Positions 43,880 through 51,851 of a stretch of DNA of 64,000 nt are shown here, piece after piece. Origin of the DNA: Plantibacter flavus (GTDB taxonomy: Bacteria > Actinomycetota > Actinomycetes > Actinomycetales > Microbacteriaceae); NCBI RefSeq assembly GCF_900177615.1, contig NZ_FXAP01000004.1, forward strand, positions 434,001 to 498,000, given 5' to 3'. Position 1 is the stretch's first letter; each line of letters begins with the position of its first letter. The notes beneath the pieces were generated by a model. That model worked only from the letters and a program-made list of their open reading frames with translations. It ran no database searches and was not told where the DNA came from. The translations under genes were made by a program, and so were the position numbers.

Positions 43880-45016
43880 TCAGATCGTGACGCCGACCAC
43901 CACGGGCTCGGGCTGCAGGAGGACACCGAACTCGGCGTGGACGCGCGCCTGCACGAATCGCGCGAGCTCGGCGATCTCGGTGGCGGTCGCCCCGCCCCGG
44001 TTCGTCAGGGCGAGCGTGTGCTTCGTGGAGACCGCAGCGTGCGATCCGGGGAGCGCGAACCCGCGACGGACGCCGGCCCGCTCGATCAGCCAGGCGGCCG
44101 AGAGCTTCGCGAGGCGCTCCACGGGAGCCGGTCTGGGCGGGTTGACGACCTCGCCGAGCGGGAAGACGTACTCGGTGTCGTCGTCGGCCGCCGGGTCGAC
44201 CGGCCACCACGGGGCGTCCCCCGGCAGTGACCGGGCGACGTGCTCCGACACGATCGGGTTCGTGAAGAACGAACCGGCACTGGCGGTGTCGGGGTCGTCG
44301 GGATCGAGCACCATGCCCTTCGACGCCCGGAGTGCGAGCACGGTCGTGCGCACCTGGGCGAGGCGGACCTGCTCGCCGACCTCGACCCCGAGTGCGAAGG
44401 CGAGCTGCTGGTAGGCGATGGGTGCGGCGAGTCCGTCGACACCGACGTCGTCGAGGTCGATGATGATCGCCACGACCACGCCGGAGCGCTCGGGTTCCCC
44501 GCCACCGTGGCGCTTCAGGACCGATGTCCGGTAGCCGAGCCCGAGCTCCGCGGCCGGAACGCGTTCGACGGTCTGCGACTCCTCGTCGAGCAGGTCGACG
44601 GCGACGAGCGACGACACGATCTCCTGCCCGTAGGCGCCGATGTTCTGCACGGGCGCAGCTCCACAGGATCCCGGGATACCGGAGAGCGCCTCGACACCCG
44701 CCCAGCCGTGCTCCACGGTGGAGGCGACGAGCGCGTCCCAGTCCTCACCGGCCTGCACCCGCAGGCGGACGCGACCGGACGGTGCGTCGAGGCGTTCGAT
44801 GCCGCGGTTCGCCGCCCGGATGACGGTCGCGTCGAGAGGCTCGTCGCCGATCAGCAGGTTCGACCCGCCACCGAGCAACAGCCACGGCTGGTCGGTGTTC
44901 CAGGCGTCGAGCACGGCCTCGATCAGCTCGGCCTCGCTCGTGCACTCCACGAAGGCTGCGGCGGGCCCACCCACCCCGAGGGTGGTGAGCTCGCTCAGAC
45001 GGATGGTGTCGGTCAT
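43880..45016 (-). CDS. murB: UDP-N-acetylenolpyruvoylglucosamine reductase
   Basis: A 378-residue MurB, the FAD-dependent reductase that makes UDP-MurNAc for peptidoglycan. FAD-binding motifs are LLGGGSNLLI and GIPGSCGAAPVQNIGAYGQE; the catalytic Ser is in SAGSFFTNPIV and the substrate-binding region in RAGVRRGFALPGSHAAVSTKH. Length and insert fit type I MurB. GGAGGACC precedes ATG 45016. It follows the two MaoC genes 11 bp downstream, an arrangement often kept in Micrococcales. Confidence 0.96.
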   Translation of the reverse strand: MTDTIRLSELTTLGVGGPAAAFVECTSEAELIEAVLDAWNTDQPWLLLGGGSNLLIGDEPLDATVIRAANRGIERLDAPSGRVRLRVQAGEDWDALVASTVEHGWAGVEALSGIPGSCGAAPVQNIGAYGQEIVSSLVAVDLLDEESQTVERVPAAELGLGYRTSVLKRHGGGEPERSGVVVAIIIDLDDVGVDGLAAPIAYQQLAFALGVEVGEQVRLAQVRTTVLALRASKGMVLDPDDPDTASAGSFFTNPIVSEHVARSLPGDAPWWPVDPAADDDTEYVFPLGEVVNPPRPAPVERLAKLSAAWLIERAGVRRGFALPGSHAAVSTKHTLALTNRGGATATEIAELARFVQARVHAEFGVLLQPEPVVVGVTI

Positions 45017-45027
45017 GGTCCTCCGGG

Positions 45028-45459
45028 TCAGGCGAAGCTGACGACGATCTGCGCCTTGCCGAGCACCGTCTGCTCGGCATAGGTGACGGTGAGGTCGACA
45101 CGCGCGGAGCGGGCTTCCTCGTCGACCTTGCCGACCTTGGCGACGATCTGGAGGTCGGCACCGGTCTCGGGATCGACGACGACGGGTCGGGTGAACCGCA
45201 CCTGGTACTCGAGCACCCGACCGGGGTCGCCGATCCAGTCGACCACCGGCTGGGCCGCGATCCCCATCGTCAGCATGCCGTGGGCGAGCACGCCCGGCAG
45301 CCCGACGGAGGCCGCGACATCGTCCCGGTAGTGGATGGGGTTGAAGTCTCCGGAGGCGCCGGCGTACCGCGCGAGGGCGTCGCGCGTCAGGTGGACGGTC
45401 CGCTCCGCGACGACGTCGCCGACAACCGGCATGGTCGGGGTCTGCTGCACGTCGCTCAT
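45028..45459 (-). CDS. MaoC-like dehydratase, catalytic subunit (HadB-like)
   Basis: A 143-residue hot-dog-fold protein with the hydratase motif YAGASGDFNPIHYRDD, in which Asp and His are the catalytic pair. Such subunits dehydrate 3-hydroxyacyl thioesters, as HadB does in mycobacterial FAS-II. It overlaps the upstream partner subunit by 4 bp. A bacterium of this family makes no mycolates, so the actual acyl substrate is open. Confidence 0.9.
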   Translation of the reverse strand: MSDVQQTPTMPVVGDVVAERTVHLTRDALARYAGASGDFNPIHYRDDVAASVGLPGVLAHGMLTMGIAAQPVVDWIGDPGRVLEYQVRFTRPVVVDPETGADLQIVAKVGKVDEEARSARVDLTVTYAEQTVLGKAQIVVSFA

Positions 45460-45905
45460 CCTTCGTCTCCTCGCACCACGAGCGTCGAGGTCGCGGTGAC
45501 CACGGGCTCACCGGTGGCATCGGTCATGACCGAGTCGCACGTCACCATCGAGTGGCCACCCAGGGACTTCACCGCGGTGACGGTCAGCTGCGCGGTGAGC
45601 TCGTCGCCGGCGACGATCGGACGGTGGTGCACGAAGCGCTGGTCGCCGTGGACCACCCGACTGAAGTCGATACCCGCGTCGGGTGCGGCGAGCAGTTGCT
45701 GGAGCGTGTGCTCCTGGACGACGACGGCGAAGGTGGGCGGCGCCACGACGTCGGCGTATCCTGCGGCGCGGGCCGCCTCCGGGTCGAGGTTGATCGGGTT
45801 CGTCGCGAAGACGGCCCGCGAGAACTCGCGGATCTTCTCGCGTCCGACCAGGTACGGGGCGACGGGCGGGAAGACCCGACCGGCGAGCTCTGGGTTCACT
45901 GACAC
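45456..45905 (-). CDS. MaoC-like dehydratase, partner subunit (HadA-like)
   Basis: A 149-residue hot-dog protein of the MaoC N-terminal type (FAS1_DH_region). It has VGREKIREFSRAVFATNPI and VVAPPTFAVVVQEH but lacks the catalytic Asp/His pair, so it should form a heterodimer with the HadB-like subunit next to it. GTG 45905 lies 7 nt behind TAGGCT (leaderless), while GTG 45899 has GGAGGG at good spacing, so either start is possible. Confidence 0.88.
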   Translation of the reverse strand: MSVNPELAGRVFPPVAPYLVGREKIREFSRAVFATNPINLDPEAARAAGYADVVAPPTFAVVVQEHTLQQLLAAPDAGIDFSRVVHGDQRFVHHRPIVAGDELTAQLTVTAVKSLGGHSMVTCDSVMTDATGEPVVTATSTLVVRGDEG

Positions 45906-45912
45906 GCCCTCC

Positions 45913-45918
45913 AGCCTA
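45913..45918 (-). promoter_or_regulatory. -10 box before the MaoC-murB operon
   Basis: TAGGCT, 7 nt before GTG 45905. Confidence 0.5.
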
Positions 45919-46013
45919 CCCGCCGGTTCACGACGGAGGACGTGCACGGCGAGCTGAACCGACCTCGCGGATCCGGACCACGACGCGCCGCAACGGTCCT
46001 GAATCGTGAACGC

Positions 46014-46592
46014 TCAGCGCTTCCCGCCGCCCAGCAGGCCACCGAGGCCGCCGAGGAGATCACCGAGGCCACCACCGCCTGATCCCGACCCGCCGCCGCC
46101 GAGCAGTCCGCCGAGGAGATCGCCGATGCCGCCACCGCCCGTGGTCGATTTCGGCGCCGACTCGGTCGCCTCGCCGGTGGGCTTCGGCGAGAACTGCTTC
46201 GCAAGGAAGCTCAAGACGATCGGTGCCAGGATCGGCAGGACCTTGCCGATGAGCTCCGGGCTGATGCCGCCGGCCGCTGCCGGCTGCGACGATCCGAGTG
46301 CTGCGACGACCTCGGGCTTCTTCGCACCGAAGACGTTGTCGACAATCTTCTCCCCGTCGTCCGTGTCGACGTCGTCGAGTGTCACGCCGCCGTCGACGAG
46401 CGACGATCCGTGCCGTTCGACGGCCTGCTCGATCGATGTCGCTCCCCCGTCCTTGGCGTTGGCCTCGAGGCCGCCGACGAGCGCGGGAAGCGCCTGCTTC
46501 ACCGCCGCCTCCGCGGTCGCGCTGTCGACGCCCAGCTTCTTCGCGATGTCGCCGATCGGCAGGGTCCCCAAGATGTCGTCCAGGCTGGTCAT
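46014..46592 (-). CDS. DUF937 protein with a glycine-rich tail
   Basis: A 192-residue protein with a DUF937 domain (about residues 1-130: LDDILGTLPIGDIAKKLGVD, then AVKQALPALVGGLEANA and LAPIVLSFLAKQF) and a low-complexity C-terminus of repeated Leu-Leu-Gly-Gly-Leu units (about 150-190). The domain is all-helical and of unknown function. GGAGGGGAA precedes the ATG. It is a single gene. Confidence 0.85.
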   Translation of the reverse strand: MTSLDDILGTLPIGDIAKKLGVDSATAEAAVKQALPALVGGLEANAKDGGATSIEQAVERHGSSLVDGGVTLDDVDTDDGEKIVDNVFGAKKPEVVAALGSSQPAAAGGISPELIGKVLPILAPIVLSFLAKQFSPKPTGEATESAPKSTTGGGGIGDLLGGLLGGGGSGSGGGGLGDLLGGLGGLLGGGKR

Positions 46593-46691
46593 GCTGTTCC
46601 CCTCCGAGGCCGCCCCGGTGGCGGAACTCTCGGCCAGAGGCTAGCGCCGCCCCGGCTGCGACACCAGGGGTGGTGCTGGGGCGTGGACCGG

Positions 46692-47489
46692 CTACGGACG
46701 TTTGAGCGCCTGGAACACCATGCGGATGGCGATGACCACGAGGAACGCGGCGAAGAGCAGGTTGCCGACGAACGGCGGGACGACCGACGCGACGATGGCG
46801 CCGAGGGCCGTGGTCGTGCAGGCAGCGATGCCGATGATCGCTGCGCCCGTCAGGTCGACGTTGCCTCGCCGGACGTTGCCGATGGTGCCGGAGATCGCGG
46901 TCGGCACCATCATGAGCAACGAGGTGCCCTTGGCGATGAGGTCGCTCGCACCGAACAGCAGGATGAGCATCGGTACGACGACGACCCCGCCGCCGATGCC
47001 GAGCAGCCCCGACAGGACGCCGGTGAGGAAGCCGAGCACGATGAGGCCGATGATCGAGCCGACGTGCAGATCGATCTCGGCCGTACGAGACGGGACGATC
47101 AGGAACAGCGACACCACCACGACGAGCAGGAAGCCGATGAAGCCCCACTGGAGCGCCTTCTTGGGGAGCTTGGAGAGGAGATAGCTGCCGAGTTGTGCGC
47201 CGCCGATCGCACCGATCGCCAGCAGGATCGCCGCCACCCAGTCGACGGTCCCGTTCACCGCGTAGGACACGACGCCGACGAGCGAGGTCGGGACGATCGC
47301 GGCCAGGGAGGTCCCCGCGGCGAGCCGCTGTCCGAAGCCGAGGAGGAAGACGACGGCCGGGACGATGAGGATGCCTCCGCCGACCCCGAACAGCCCGGAG
47401 AGGAATCCGGCGGTCAGTCCGATGCCGATCAGCCAGGCGATGCCCGACGGGGAGCGGACCGGACGGCCGATCGGGTCGTTCCCGCTCAC
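46692..47489 (-). CDS. TauE/SafE family sulfite or anion exporter
   Basis: A 265-residue membrane protein with eight predicted spans in two homologous halves, each carrying the Gly-rich motif (GLFGVGGGILIVPAVV and GLLGIGGGVVVVPMLI). The family exports sulfite, sulfoacetate or other anions. The GTG start (47489) overlaps the stop of the phosphatase gene (GTGA), so the two are cotranscribed. The substrate is unknown. Confidence 0.9.
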   Translation of the reverse strand: MSGNDPIGRPVRSPSGIAWLIGIGLTAGFLSGLFGVGGGILIVPAVVFLLGFGQRLAAGTSLAAIVPTSLVGVVSYAVNGTVDWVAAILLAIGAIGGAQLGSYLLSKLPKKALQWGFIGFLLVVVVSLFLIVPSRTAEIDLHVGSIIGLIVLGFLTGVLSGLLGIGGGVVVVPMLILLFGASDLIAKGTSLLMMVPTAISGTIGNVRRGNVDLTGAAIIGIAACTTTALGAIVASVVPPFVGNLLFAAFLVVIAIRMVFQALKRP

Positions 47490-48076
47490 TGCGCGCTGGA
47501 ACCGGAGAGCGCCGTCTCGAGCGAGGGCGTCGTGCGAGCGGTCCCGGCGTCCAGGAGCGACCAACCGCTTTCGGTCGCCTCGATGACCGACACGGAGCAG
47601 TTCTCCAGCGGCGGGACCGTCGTACCGGAGAGGTGGCTCAGGGTGAGGCGGATGAGCGTGCCGTGGCTCACGACGAGGACGTTCCGCCCGGGGTAGTCGC
47701 GTGCGATGGCCTCGATGCCGCGGAGTCCGCGTTCGATGACCGACTCCTCGGTCTCGAGGTTCGGGTACTGGTGGTCGGGCCAGTTCTCGACGACCATCTG
47801 CGCCGTCGCGCCCTCGGCGTCGCCGTAGTGGCGCTCGACGACGTCGGTGTACGTGGGGCCGAGCTCGAGACCCAGCGCGTCCGCGATGATCTGCGCGGTC
47901 TCGCGTGCGCGCCCCAGTGGGGAGCTGACGACGACGTCCCAGGTGCCGGTGAGCCGAGGGGCGACCGTCGCCGCCTGCTCCCGCCCGGTGTCGTTCAGGG
48001 GGATGTCCGTCGTGCCCTGCAGCCGTCGTTCGAAGTTCCAGGCGGTCTGTCCGTGACGGATGAGGGCGATGGTCAT
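47486..48076 (-). CDS. Histidine phosphatase family protein
   Basis: A 196-residue phosphoglycerate-mutase-like phosphatase. The catalytic His is in LIRHGQTAWN (residues 6-15), Arg and Glu follow in SSPLGRARETAQII and VVERHYGDAEG, and the second His in VVSHGTLIRL. It may be a metabolite phosphatase (for example of the CobC/GpmB class). The ATG at 48076 is 6 nt behind TAGGCT with GGAGAC between them. Confidence 0.92.
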   Translation of the reverse strand: MTIALIRHGQTAWNFERRLQGTTDIPLNDTGREQAATVAPRLTGTWDVVVSSPLGRARETAQIIADALGLELGPTYTDVVERHYGDAEGATAQMVVENWPDHQYPNLETEESVIERGLRGIEAIARDYPGRNVLVVSHGTLIRLTLSHLSGTTVPPLENCSVSVIEATESGWSLLDAGTARTTPSLETALSGSSAQ

Positions 48077-48082
48077 GTCTCC

Positions 48083-48088
48083 AGCCTA
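48083..48088 (-). promoter_or_regulatory. -10 box of a leaderless promoter (phosphatase-TauE)
   Basis: TAGGCT, 6 nt before the ATG at 48076. Confidence 0.5.
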
Positions 48089-48177
48089 ACCGGCGTCGCT
48101 GGTGCCCTCTCCGATGCGGGCGCATACTGTGAGCGCACGATCGACGCCGATCCTGCGTGGACGATCGAGGAGACGTC

Positions 48178-48585
48178 ATGGTGACCGGAACCGGTTCGAA
48201 GGAATCACCCTGGGAGCTCTCGACGGCTCCCGGCAGCTCGGCCTACACGATGTACCGGGACGATGAGGGGACTCCCCCGGCCCTCGTTTGCCGCGTGGGC
48301 TCGACGACGTTGAGCTATCGAGCGAGTGCGGTCGACGACCTGCACGCCTGGCTGGTCGAGCGGGCGGACTGGGTGCCACTCGGCGCCGCCGACGAGCAGA
48401 AGGAGCCGGCCGCCGGTTCGGTCGAGGCGTGGGGGCGTTCCGAGGACAACCCGGTCGGCGGCTGGTACGGCCTCCGCAAGGGGTTCCGTGGACGCTTCGG
48501 CATGTACCTCCCGCCACTGCTCGAGGCGCTCGGCCTCGCGGAGCTGACCCACGACGCACGGAACAACCGCATCAGGGCGCGCTGA
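48178..48585 (+). CDS. Conserved protein of unknown function (135 aa)
   Basis: A 135-residue cytoplasmic protein with the pattern GSKESPWELSTAPGSSAYTM, then PALVCRVGSTTLSY, VDDLHAWLVERADWVPLGAADE and GGWYGLRKGFRGRFGMYLPP. I recognise the pattern from a widespread uncharacterised bacterial family (possibly DUF6855; not certain). Histidine and aromatic residues are conserved-looking but no catalytic motif is evident. GAGGAGACGTC precedes the ATG. It stands alone. Confidence 0.75.
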   Translation: MVTGTGSKESPWELSTAPGSSAYTMYRDDEGTPPALVCRVGSTTLSYRASAVDDLHAWLVERADWVPLGAADEQKEPAAGSVEAWGRSEDNPVGGWYGLRKGFRGRFGMYLPPLLEALGLAELTHDARNNRIRAR

Positions 48586-48609
48586 CGGGCTGGTCCCACC
48601 GACTCGGCT

Positions 48610-48903
48610 TCAGTCCTCGGTTGCCCATCGGATCCGGATGGGGCCGCGGACCGTCGCGCGATCGACCGCCTCGTCGCCCTGCGTGATCCGCACCCGCCCC
48701 TCGTCCACCAGGCGCCAGGCGACCCGGCGGGTGTCGTCCATCAGCGCTCGCCAGTCGTCGCCGCCGACGGCTCGCGCCACGTCGGACGGGCAGATGGAGG
48801 AGGTCGCGGCCCGCTTCCCCAGCAGGTCGAGCATCGTCGACTCCAGGAGGTCGTCGTCGACGGCTGCCGCAGGCTGCGGGTCCGGTGCGGCTTCGTCGGT
48901 CAT
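48610..48903 (-). CDS. DUF3253 protein
   Basis: A 97-residue protein matching the DUF3253 winged-helix-like pattern: SSICPSDVARAVGGDDWRAL, then RRVAWRLVDEGRVRITQGDE and GPIRIRW at the end. The function of the family is unknown. ATG 48903 is 6 nt behind CATACT. Confidence 0.85.
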   Translation of the reverse strand: MTDEAAPDPQPAAAVDDDLLESTMLDLLGKRAATSSICPSDVARAVGGDDWRALMDDTRRVAWRLVDEGRVRITQGDEAVDRATVRGPIRIRWATED

Positions 48904-48909
48904 GGTCCC

Positions 48910-48915
48910 AGTATG
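48910..48915 (-). promoter_or_regulatory. -10 box of a leaderless promoter (DUF3253)
   Basis: CATACT, 6 nt before the ATG at 48903. Confidence 0.45.
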
Positions 48916-48924
48916 CGCGCGCCG

Positions 48925-49353
48925 CTACGCGAGGTCGGCGTGCTGGGCCAGGTCCTCATGCTGCGCGACGAACGCCCGGGCCAGGCGCTTCGTGACGCCG
49001 AGTTCCGCGACGAGATGCTCGAGGTCCGGTGCCCAACGCGCGATGGCCCGGAACTCGTCGAGGTCGATGAGGTTCGACGCGGCGAAGCGGTCGGCCTGCA
49101 CCTCGTGCTTCGGCCTGTCGTCCTCGTGGCCGAGCACGCAGTGCGCGATGCCGTGGGCGAGGGCGTTCCGCCGGTGGACGGACCGGAGCGACTCCTGGAT
49201 GACGATCGTGTGCGCGGACGGCAGCCAGCGCTCATGGGAGACCCGCAGGGGCCGGAAGATCACCGCGAGACCGAGCTCCTCCGCGTGCGCATACGGGTCG
49301 TAGGCGCGCCCGCGCTCACGGGGCTTCCGGCTCGGGTTGCTCCAGTTCTCCAT
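48925..49353 (-). CDS. ImmA/IrrE-like protein with a degenerate metal site
   Basis: A 142-residue protein with the phage ImmA/IrrE layout: YDPYAHAEELGLAVIFRPL at the start, IVIQESLRSVHRRNALAHGIAH in the middle and LGHEDDRPKHEVQADRFAA after it. The zinc motif HExxH reads HGIAH: the catalytic Glu is Gly, so proteolysis is doubtful. In mobile elements ImmA cleaves the XRE repressor during induction; here the XRE gene lies upstream and overlaps by 38 bp. It may now act as a non-catalytic partner of the repressor, or be decaying. ATG 49353 is the best start. Confidence 0.78.
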   Translation of the reverse strand: MENWSNPSRKPRERGRAYDPYAHAEELGLAVIFRPLRVSHERWLPSAHTIVIQESLRSVHRRNALAHGIAHCVLGHEDDRPKHEVQADRFAASNLIDLDEFRAIARWAPDLEHLVAELGVTKRLARAFVAQHEDLAQHADLA

Positions 49354-49759
49354 CGGTGATTGCCGCCCCACGTTCCCCCTCCAACTGCTCCGTCGTCCAC
49401 GACGCAGCTTCCCTCTGCCGGCGTCTGCGATCCAGCTCGTCATTCGTAGCAGTGGTGTCCGACACGGGAGCCACGCGCTCGTCGTCGCTCGCTTGCAGTT
49501 CGGCCTCGATCCGACTCATCCCCCCGACCGCTTGCAGGGCGTCGGCCAGGAGGCGCACCGGATCGGCGCCGGTCGCCGCGCAGAGCGTGACGAACGTCGG
49601 GCCACTGATCTCGCTGCGACCGGCGAGGACACGTTGCAGGGTCGTCGGACTCATCCCCGTCGCCTCAGCCAGGGCGCGCTGATTCATGCGTCGCCGCTTG
49701 TAGGCGGCGACGAGTTCGTCCGCCAACGCCTGATTGACCATCGCCTCTGCTGCGTTCAC
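49316..49759 (-). CDS. XRE-family repressor
   Basis: A 147-residue protein with an XRE helix-turn-helix at about residues 11-70 (MNQRALAEATGMSPTTLQRVLAGRSEISG) and an acidic, charged C-terminal tail that could meet the ImmA-like partner. The start is GTG 49759, 6 nt behind TACGAT, so the message is leaderless as for many phage repressors. It is divergent from the holin-like gene; two 11-bp direct repeats 21 bp apart lie between them. Probable repressor of the lysis-like genes. Confidence 0.85.
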   Translation of the reverse strand: MNAAEAMVNQALADELVAAYKRRRMNQRALAEATGMSPTTLQRVLAGRSEISGPTFVTLCAATGADPVRLLADALQAVGGMSRIEAELQASDDERVAPVSDTTATNDELDRRRRQREAASWTTEQLEGERGAAITDGELEQPEPEAP

Positions 49760-49765
49760 GTTCCG

Positions 49766-49805
49766 ATCGTAGCCAGAAACCCTGTCGTGAACGGCAGAAA
49801 ACCTG
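49766..49805. promoter_or_regulatory. XRE promoter and candidate operator pair
   Basis: TACGAT (49771-49766, minus strand) is the XRE -10 box. CAGAAACCCTG (49774-49784) and CAGAAAACCTG (49795-49805) are direct repeats exactly 21 bp apart, two helical turns. A TATAGT box at 49818-49823 reads toward the holin-like gene. Confidence 0.55.
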
Positions 49806-49913
49806 CCTCCTGCGCTCTATAGTGTCACCTCCGACCTGAATGATGCCAGATCAGACAACTTCTGGAAACCATCCAGGTCGTCCATCACCACCCACGACGC
49901 CTGAGGAGGCACT

Positions 49914-50282
49914 ATGACCGAACACCGGACATCACCGGAACCAGCGACACCACCACCCGTCCCGTTTCCGGCACAGCGGATCATCCGCACCGTGATCCAG
50001 ACGACGGCGGCCGTGATCTTGAGCTCGGCGGCCTGCGTCACGACTGCGAGCATCATCGCGCCACAGCTCCTGGAGGCGATTCGGGAACTCCTCCCGGACG
50101 ACGTCTACGCCTGGGCGGCGGCGGCCGTGGCCACGACGGCGGCGATCGCCGCAGCACTGGCCCGGATCATGGCGATCCCCGGCGTGAACGGGTTCCTGAC
50201 CAGACTGAGCGCAGGCTCGACACCTCGCCATGCTCGACTCGATTCGGATGCTGAATCTGCCTCTGAAGAAAGAATTTCATGA
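49914..50282 (+). CDS. Holin-like small membrane protein
   Basis: A 122-residue protein with a Pro/Thr-rich N-terminus, two predicted membrane spans (about residues 27-52 and 66-86) and a charged C-terminus rich in Ser/Asp/Glu. Layout and phrases such as RIIRTVIQTTAAVI and RIMAIPGVNGFL resemble actinophage holins. AGGAGG precedes the ATG. Two M23 peptidases that lack signal peptides follow on the same strand, so it could provide their route across the membrane. Holin assignment is by architecture, not proof. Confidence 0.65.
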   Translation: MTEHRTSPEPATPPPVPFPAQRIIRTVIQTTAAVILSSAACVTTASIIAPQLLEAIRELLPDDVYAWAAAAVATTAAIAAALARIMAIPGVNGFLTRLSAGSTPRHARLDSDAESASEERIS

Positions 50283-50395
50283 TGAATAGGCAAATTGAAC
50301 TGGACAAAACGACGAGATCGTCGTAGAGTCTCTCTCGAACACACGTTCGAATTTCGGAGGACACTTCCTCCACGAAACAACAGATTGGAGGCAGA

Positions 50396-51046
50396 GTGGC
50401 GCTCAACAACTACGTGCTGAACGGCCCGTCCACGGTGATCGCGGACGACAACCGCGACCCCTACGTGTCCTGGCAGAACCACCTCGACCGGACCGGCCGA
50501 GGCGGGGTCGACCTCGTCGCCGCTGTGGGCACCCCGGTGCTCGCACCCACGCCCGGAACCATGAACTGGGTTCCGAACGACGGATCAGCGGGCAACTCGT
50601 GCCGCTTCAACCATGACCAGAACCCCGGATGGGCCGATGTGTTCTCGCACCTCGACCGATACGTCGGGAGCAACGGTCAGCACTTCAACCAGGGCGACAT
50701 CATCGCCTATTCGGGCAACACGGGAGGCGTGCCTCAGCACCTCCACCGTCACCTGCTCGACCCCTCTGGCAGCCGCCAGAACCCGTGGAGCTACTTCGGC
50801 TCCGCGAACCCATCCACAAACACAGGAGAACAACTCGTGAAGATCATCCGTCAGGGACAGTCCGGCTACGTCTGGCAGGGCAAGCAGACCTTCGGCGCCA
50901 TGGCGCTCGTCGGCCCCGGCTACGTCCGCTACATCCCCGCACCGGCCGTCTACGACGCCCTGGTGCCGACCTACGGCTCGTTCGTGAACCTCACGGGCGA
51001 CCAGTTCTACACCACCATCCGGGAGCTCACGTCGAACCAGGCGTAG
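50396..51046 (+). CDS. M23-like peptidase with an altered zinc site, endolysin-like
   Basis: A 216-residue protein with an M23 (LytM) domain at about residues 15-140 and a C-terminal region of about 70 residues (QSGYVWQGKQTFGAMALVGP onward) of a phage-like type. The M23 His-x-Gly-x-Asp motif reads RGGVD (the first zinc His is Arg), while DVFSHLD and HLHRH keep other ligands; activity is doubtful. There is no signal peptide. GTG 50396 follows TTGGAGG. The region just upstream (50280-50395) is clearly AT-richer than the rest, suggesting transfer. Confidence 0.72.
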   Translation: MALNNYVLNGPSTVIADDNRDPYVSWQNHLDRTGRGGVDLVAAVGTPVLAPTPGTMNWVPNDGSAGNSCRFNHDQNPGWADVFSHLDRYVGSNGQHFNQGDIIAYSGNTGGVPQHLHRHLLDPSGSRQNPWSYFGSANPSTNTGEQLVKIIRQGQSGYVWQGKQTFGAMALVGPGYVRYIPAPAVYDALVPTYGSFVNLTGDQFYTTIRELTSNQA

Positions 51047-51094
51047 CGCACCGGTGACCTCGAGTCACCACTGACCGGCAACGGAGAACGGCCT

Positions 51095-51117
51095 CCGAGC
51101 AGACCGTAACTGCTCGG
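51095..51117 (+). terminator. Terminator after the first M23 gene
   Basis: CCGAGCAG, loop ACCGTAA, CTGCTCGG, then GGG. The 18 bases CCGAGCAGACCGTAACTG recur exactly after the second M23 gene. Confidence 0.65.
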
Positions 51118-51149
51118 GGGCCCACCCTCCGCGCCAGGAAAGGAGCCAC

Positions 51150-51839
51150 ATGGTCCTCCGCTATCAACACCCGTTCCCGCAGATGGATCTGGCCGACGGC
51201 TGGGGTTCGATGGCAGGAGGACGATCCCAACCGCACCGCGGGTTGGACTACCAGCCCGGCGCCGATGCCGCGATCCCGGCGGTCGCAGCCGGCGTCGTCT
51301 CCGCCAACCGCTGGAGCGACGCGCTCGGCAACGTCCTGGTCATCGCCCACCCCGACGGCATGTACTCGGGCTACTGCCACCTGGCGGCCGCCTCACCGCA
51401 CCAGGTCGGTGCGGCGATCGTCCGCGGTGAACCCGTCGGCGTCGTCGGGAACACCGGGTCCGCTTCCAGCGGAGCCCATCTGCATCTCACCATCACCTTC
51501 ACCGCGGACGGCACATGGAACAACGCCGACATCGGAGTCACGACCGATCCGTATCCGTTCATCAACGCTCGCCTGAACGGCGACGACCCGGGACACCCAT
51601 TCAAGGAGTCAGACATGCCCAAGATCATCAGCGTGCCGGCCGGCACCATCGCGCTCGTCACCGAGACCTTCGGGACGAAGTACACCTCGCCCGACGGCGG
51701 GCAGGGGTTCTCCATCGCCGCGAACACGCAGGCCTACGGTCAGGTCAGCGGCTTGACCGAAGACCAGGTCACCACGCTGGTCGCGGAGGCGAACGCACGA
51801 GGTCAGCATTTCGCCGAACTCGTCGCGGGGCTGCGGTAG
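51150..51839 (+). CDS. M23 peptidase, endolysin-like
   Basis: A 229-residue protein with an intact M23 zinc site: PHRGLDYQ (His and Asp), GYCHLAAAS and SGAHLHLTIT (H-x-H). Domain at about residues 1-145; a C-terminal region of about 75 residues (MPKIISVPAGTIALVTETFG onward) resembles the appended domain of its neighbour in position only. No signal peptide is present. AAAGGAG precedes the ATG. It probably cuts cross-links in peptidoglycan and needs lysis or the holin-like protein to reach them. Confidence 0.8.
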   Translation: MVLRYQHPFPQMDLADGWGSMAGGRSQPHRGLDYQPGADAAIPAVAAGVVSANRWSDALGNVLVIAHPDGMYSGYCHLAAASPHQVGAAIVRGEPVGVVGNTGSASSGAHLHLTITFTADGTWNNADIGVTTDPYPFINARLNGDDPGHPFKESDMPKIISVPAGTIALVTETFGTKYTSPDGGQGFSIAANTQAYGQVSGLTEDQVTTLVAEANARGQHFAELVAGLR

Positions 51840-51851
51840 CCGCACGGGCGT

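Noticed and set aside
45017-45520. N-terminal extension of MurB
   Set aside because: It is an off-frame reading of the HadB-like gene; ATG 45016 has a good ribosome binding site and the standard MurB length.
45906-46013. rpmG (ribosomal protein L33) expected beside the MaoC genes
   Set aside because: The 108-bp gap is too short and contains no L33-like frame; none was found next to tRNA-Met either.
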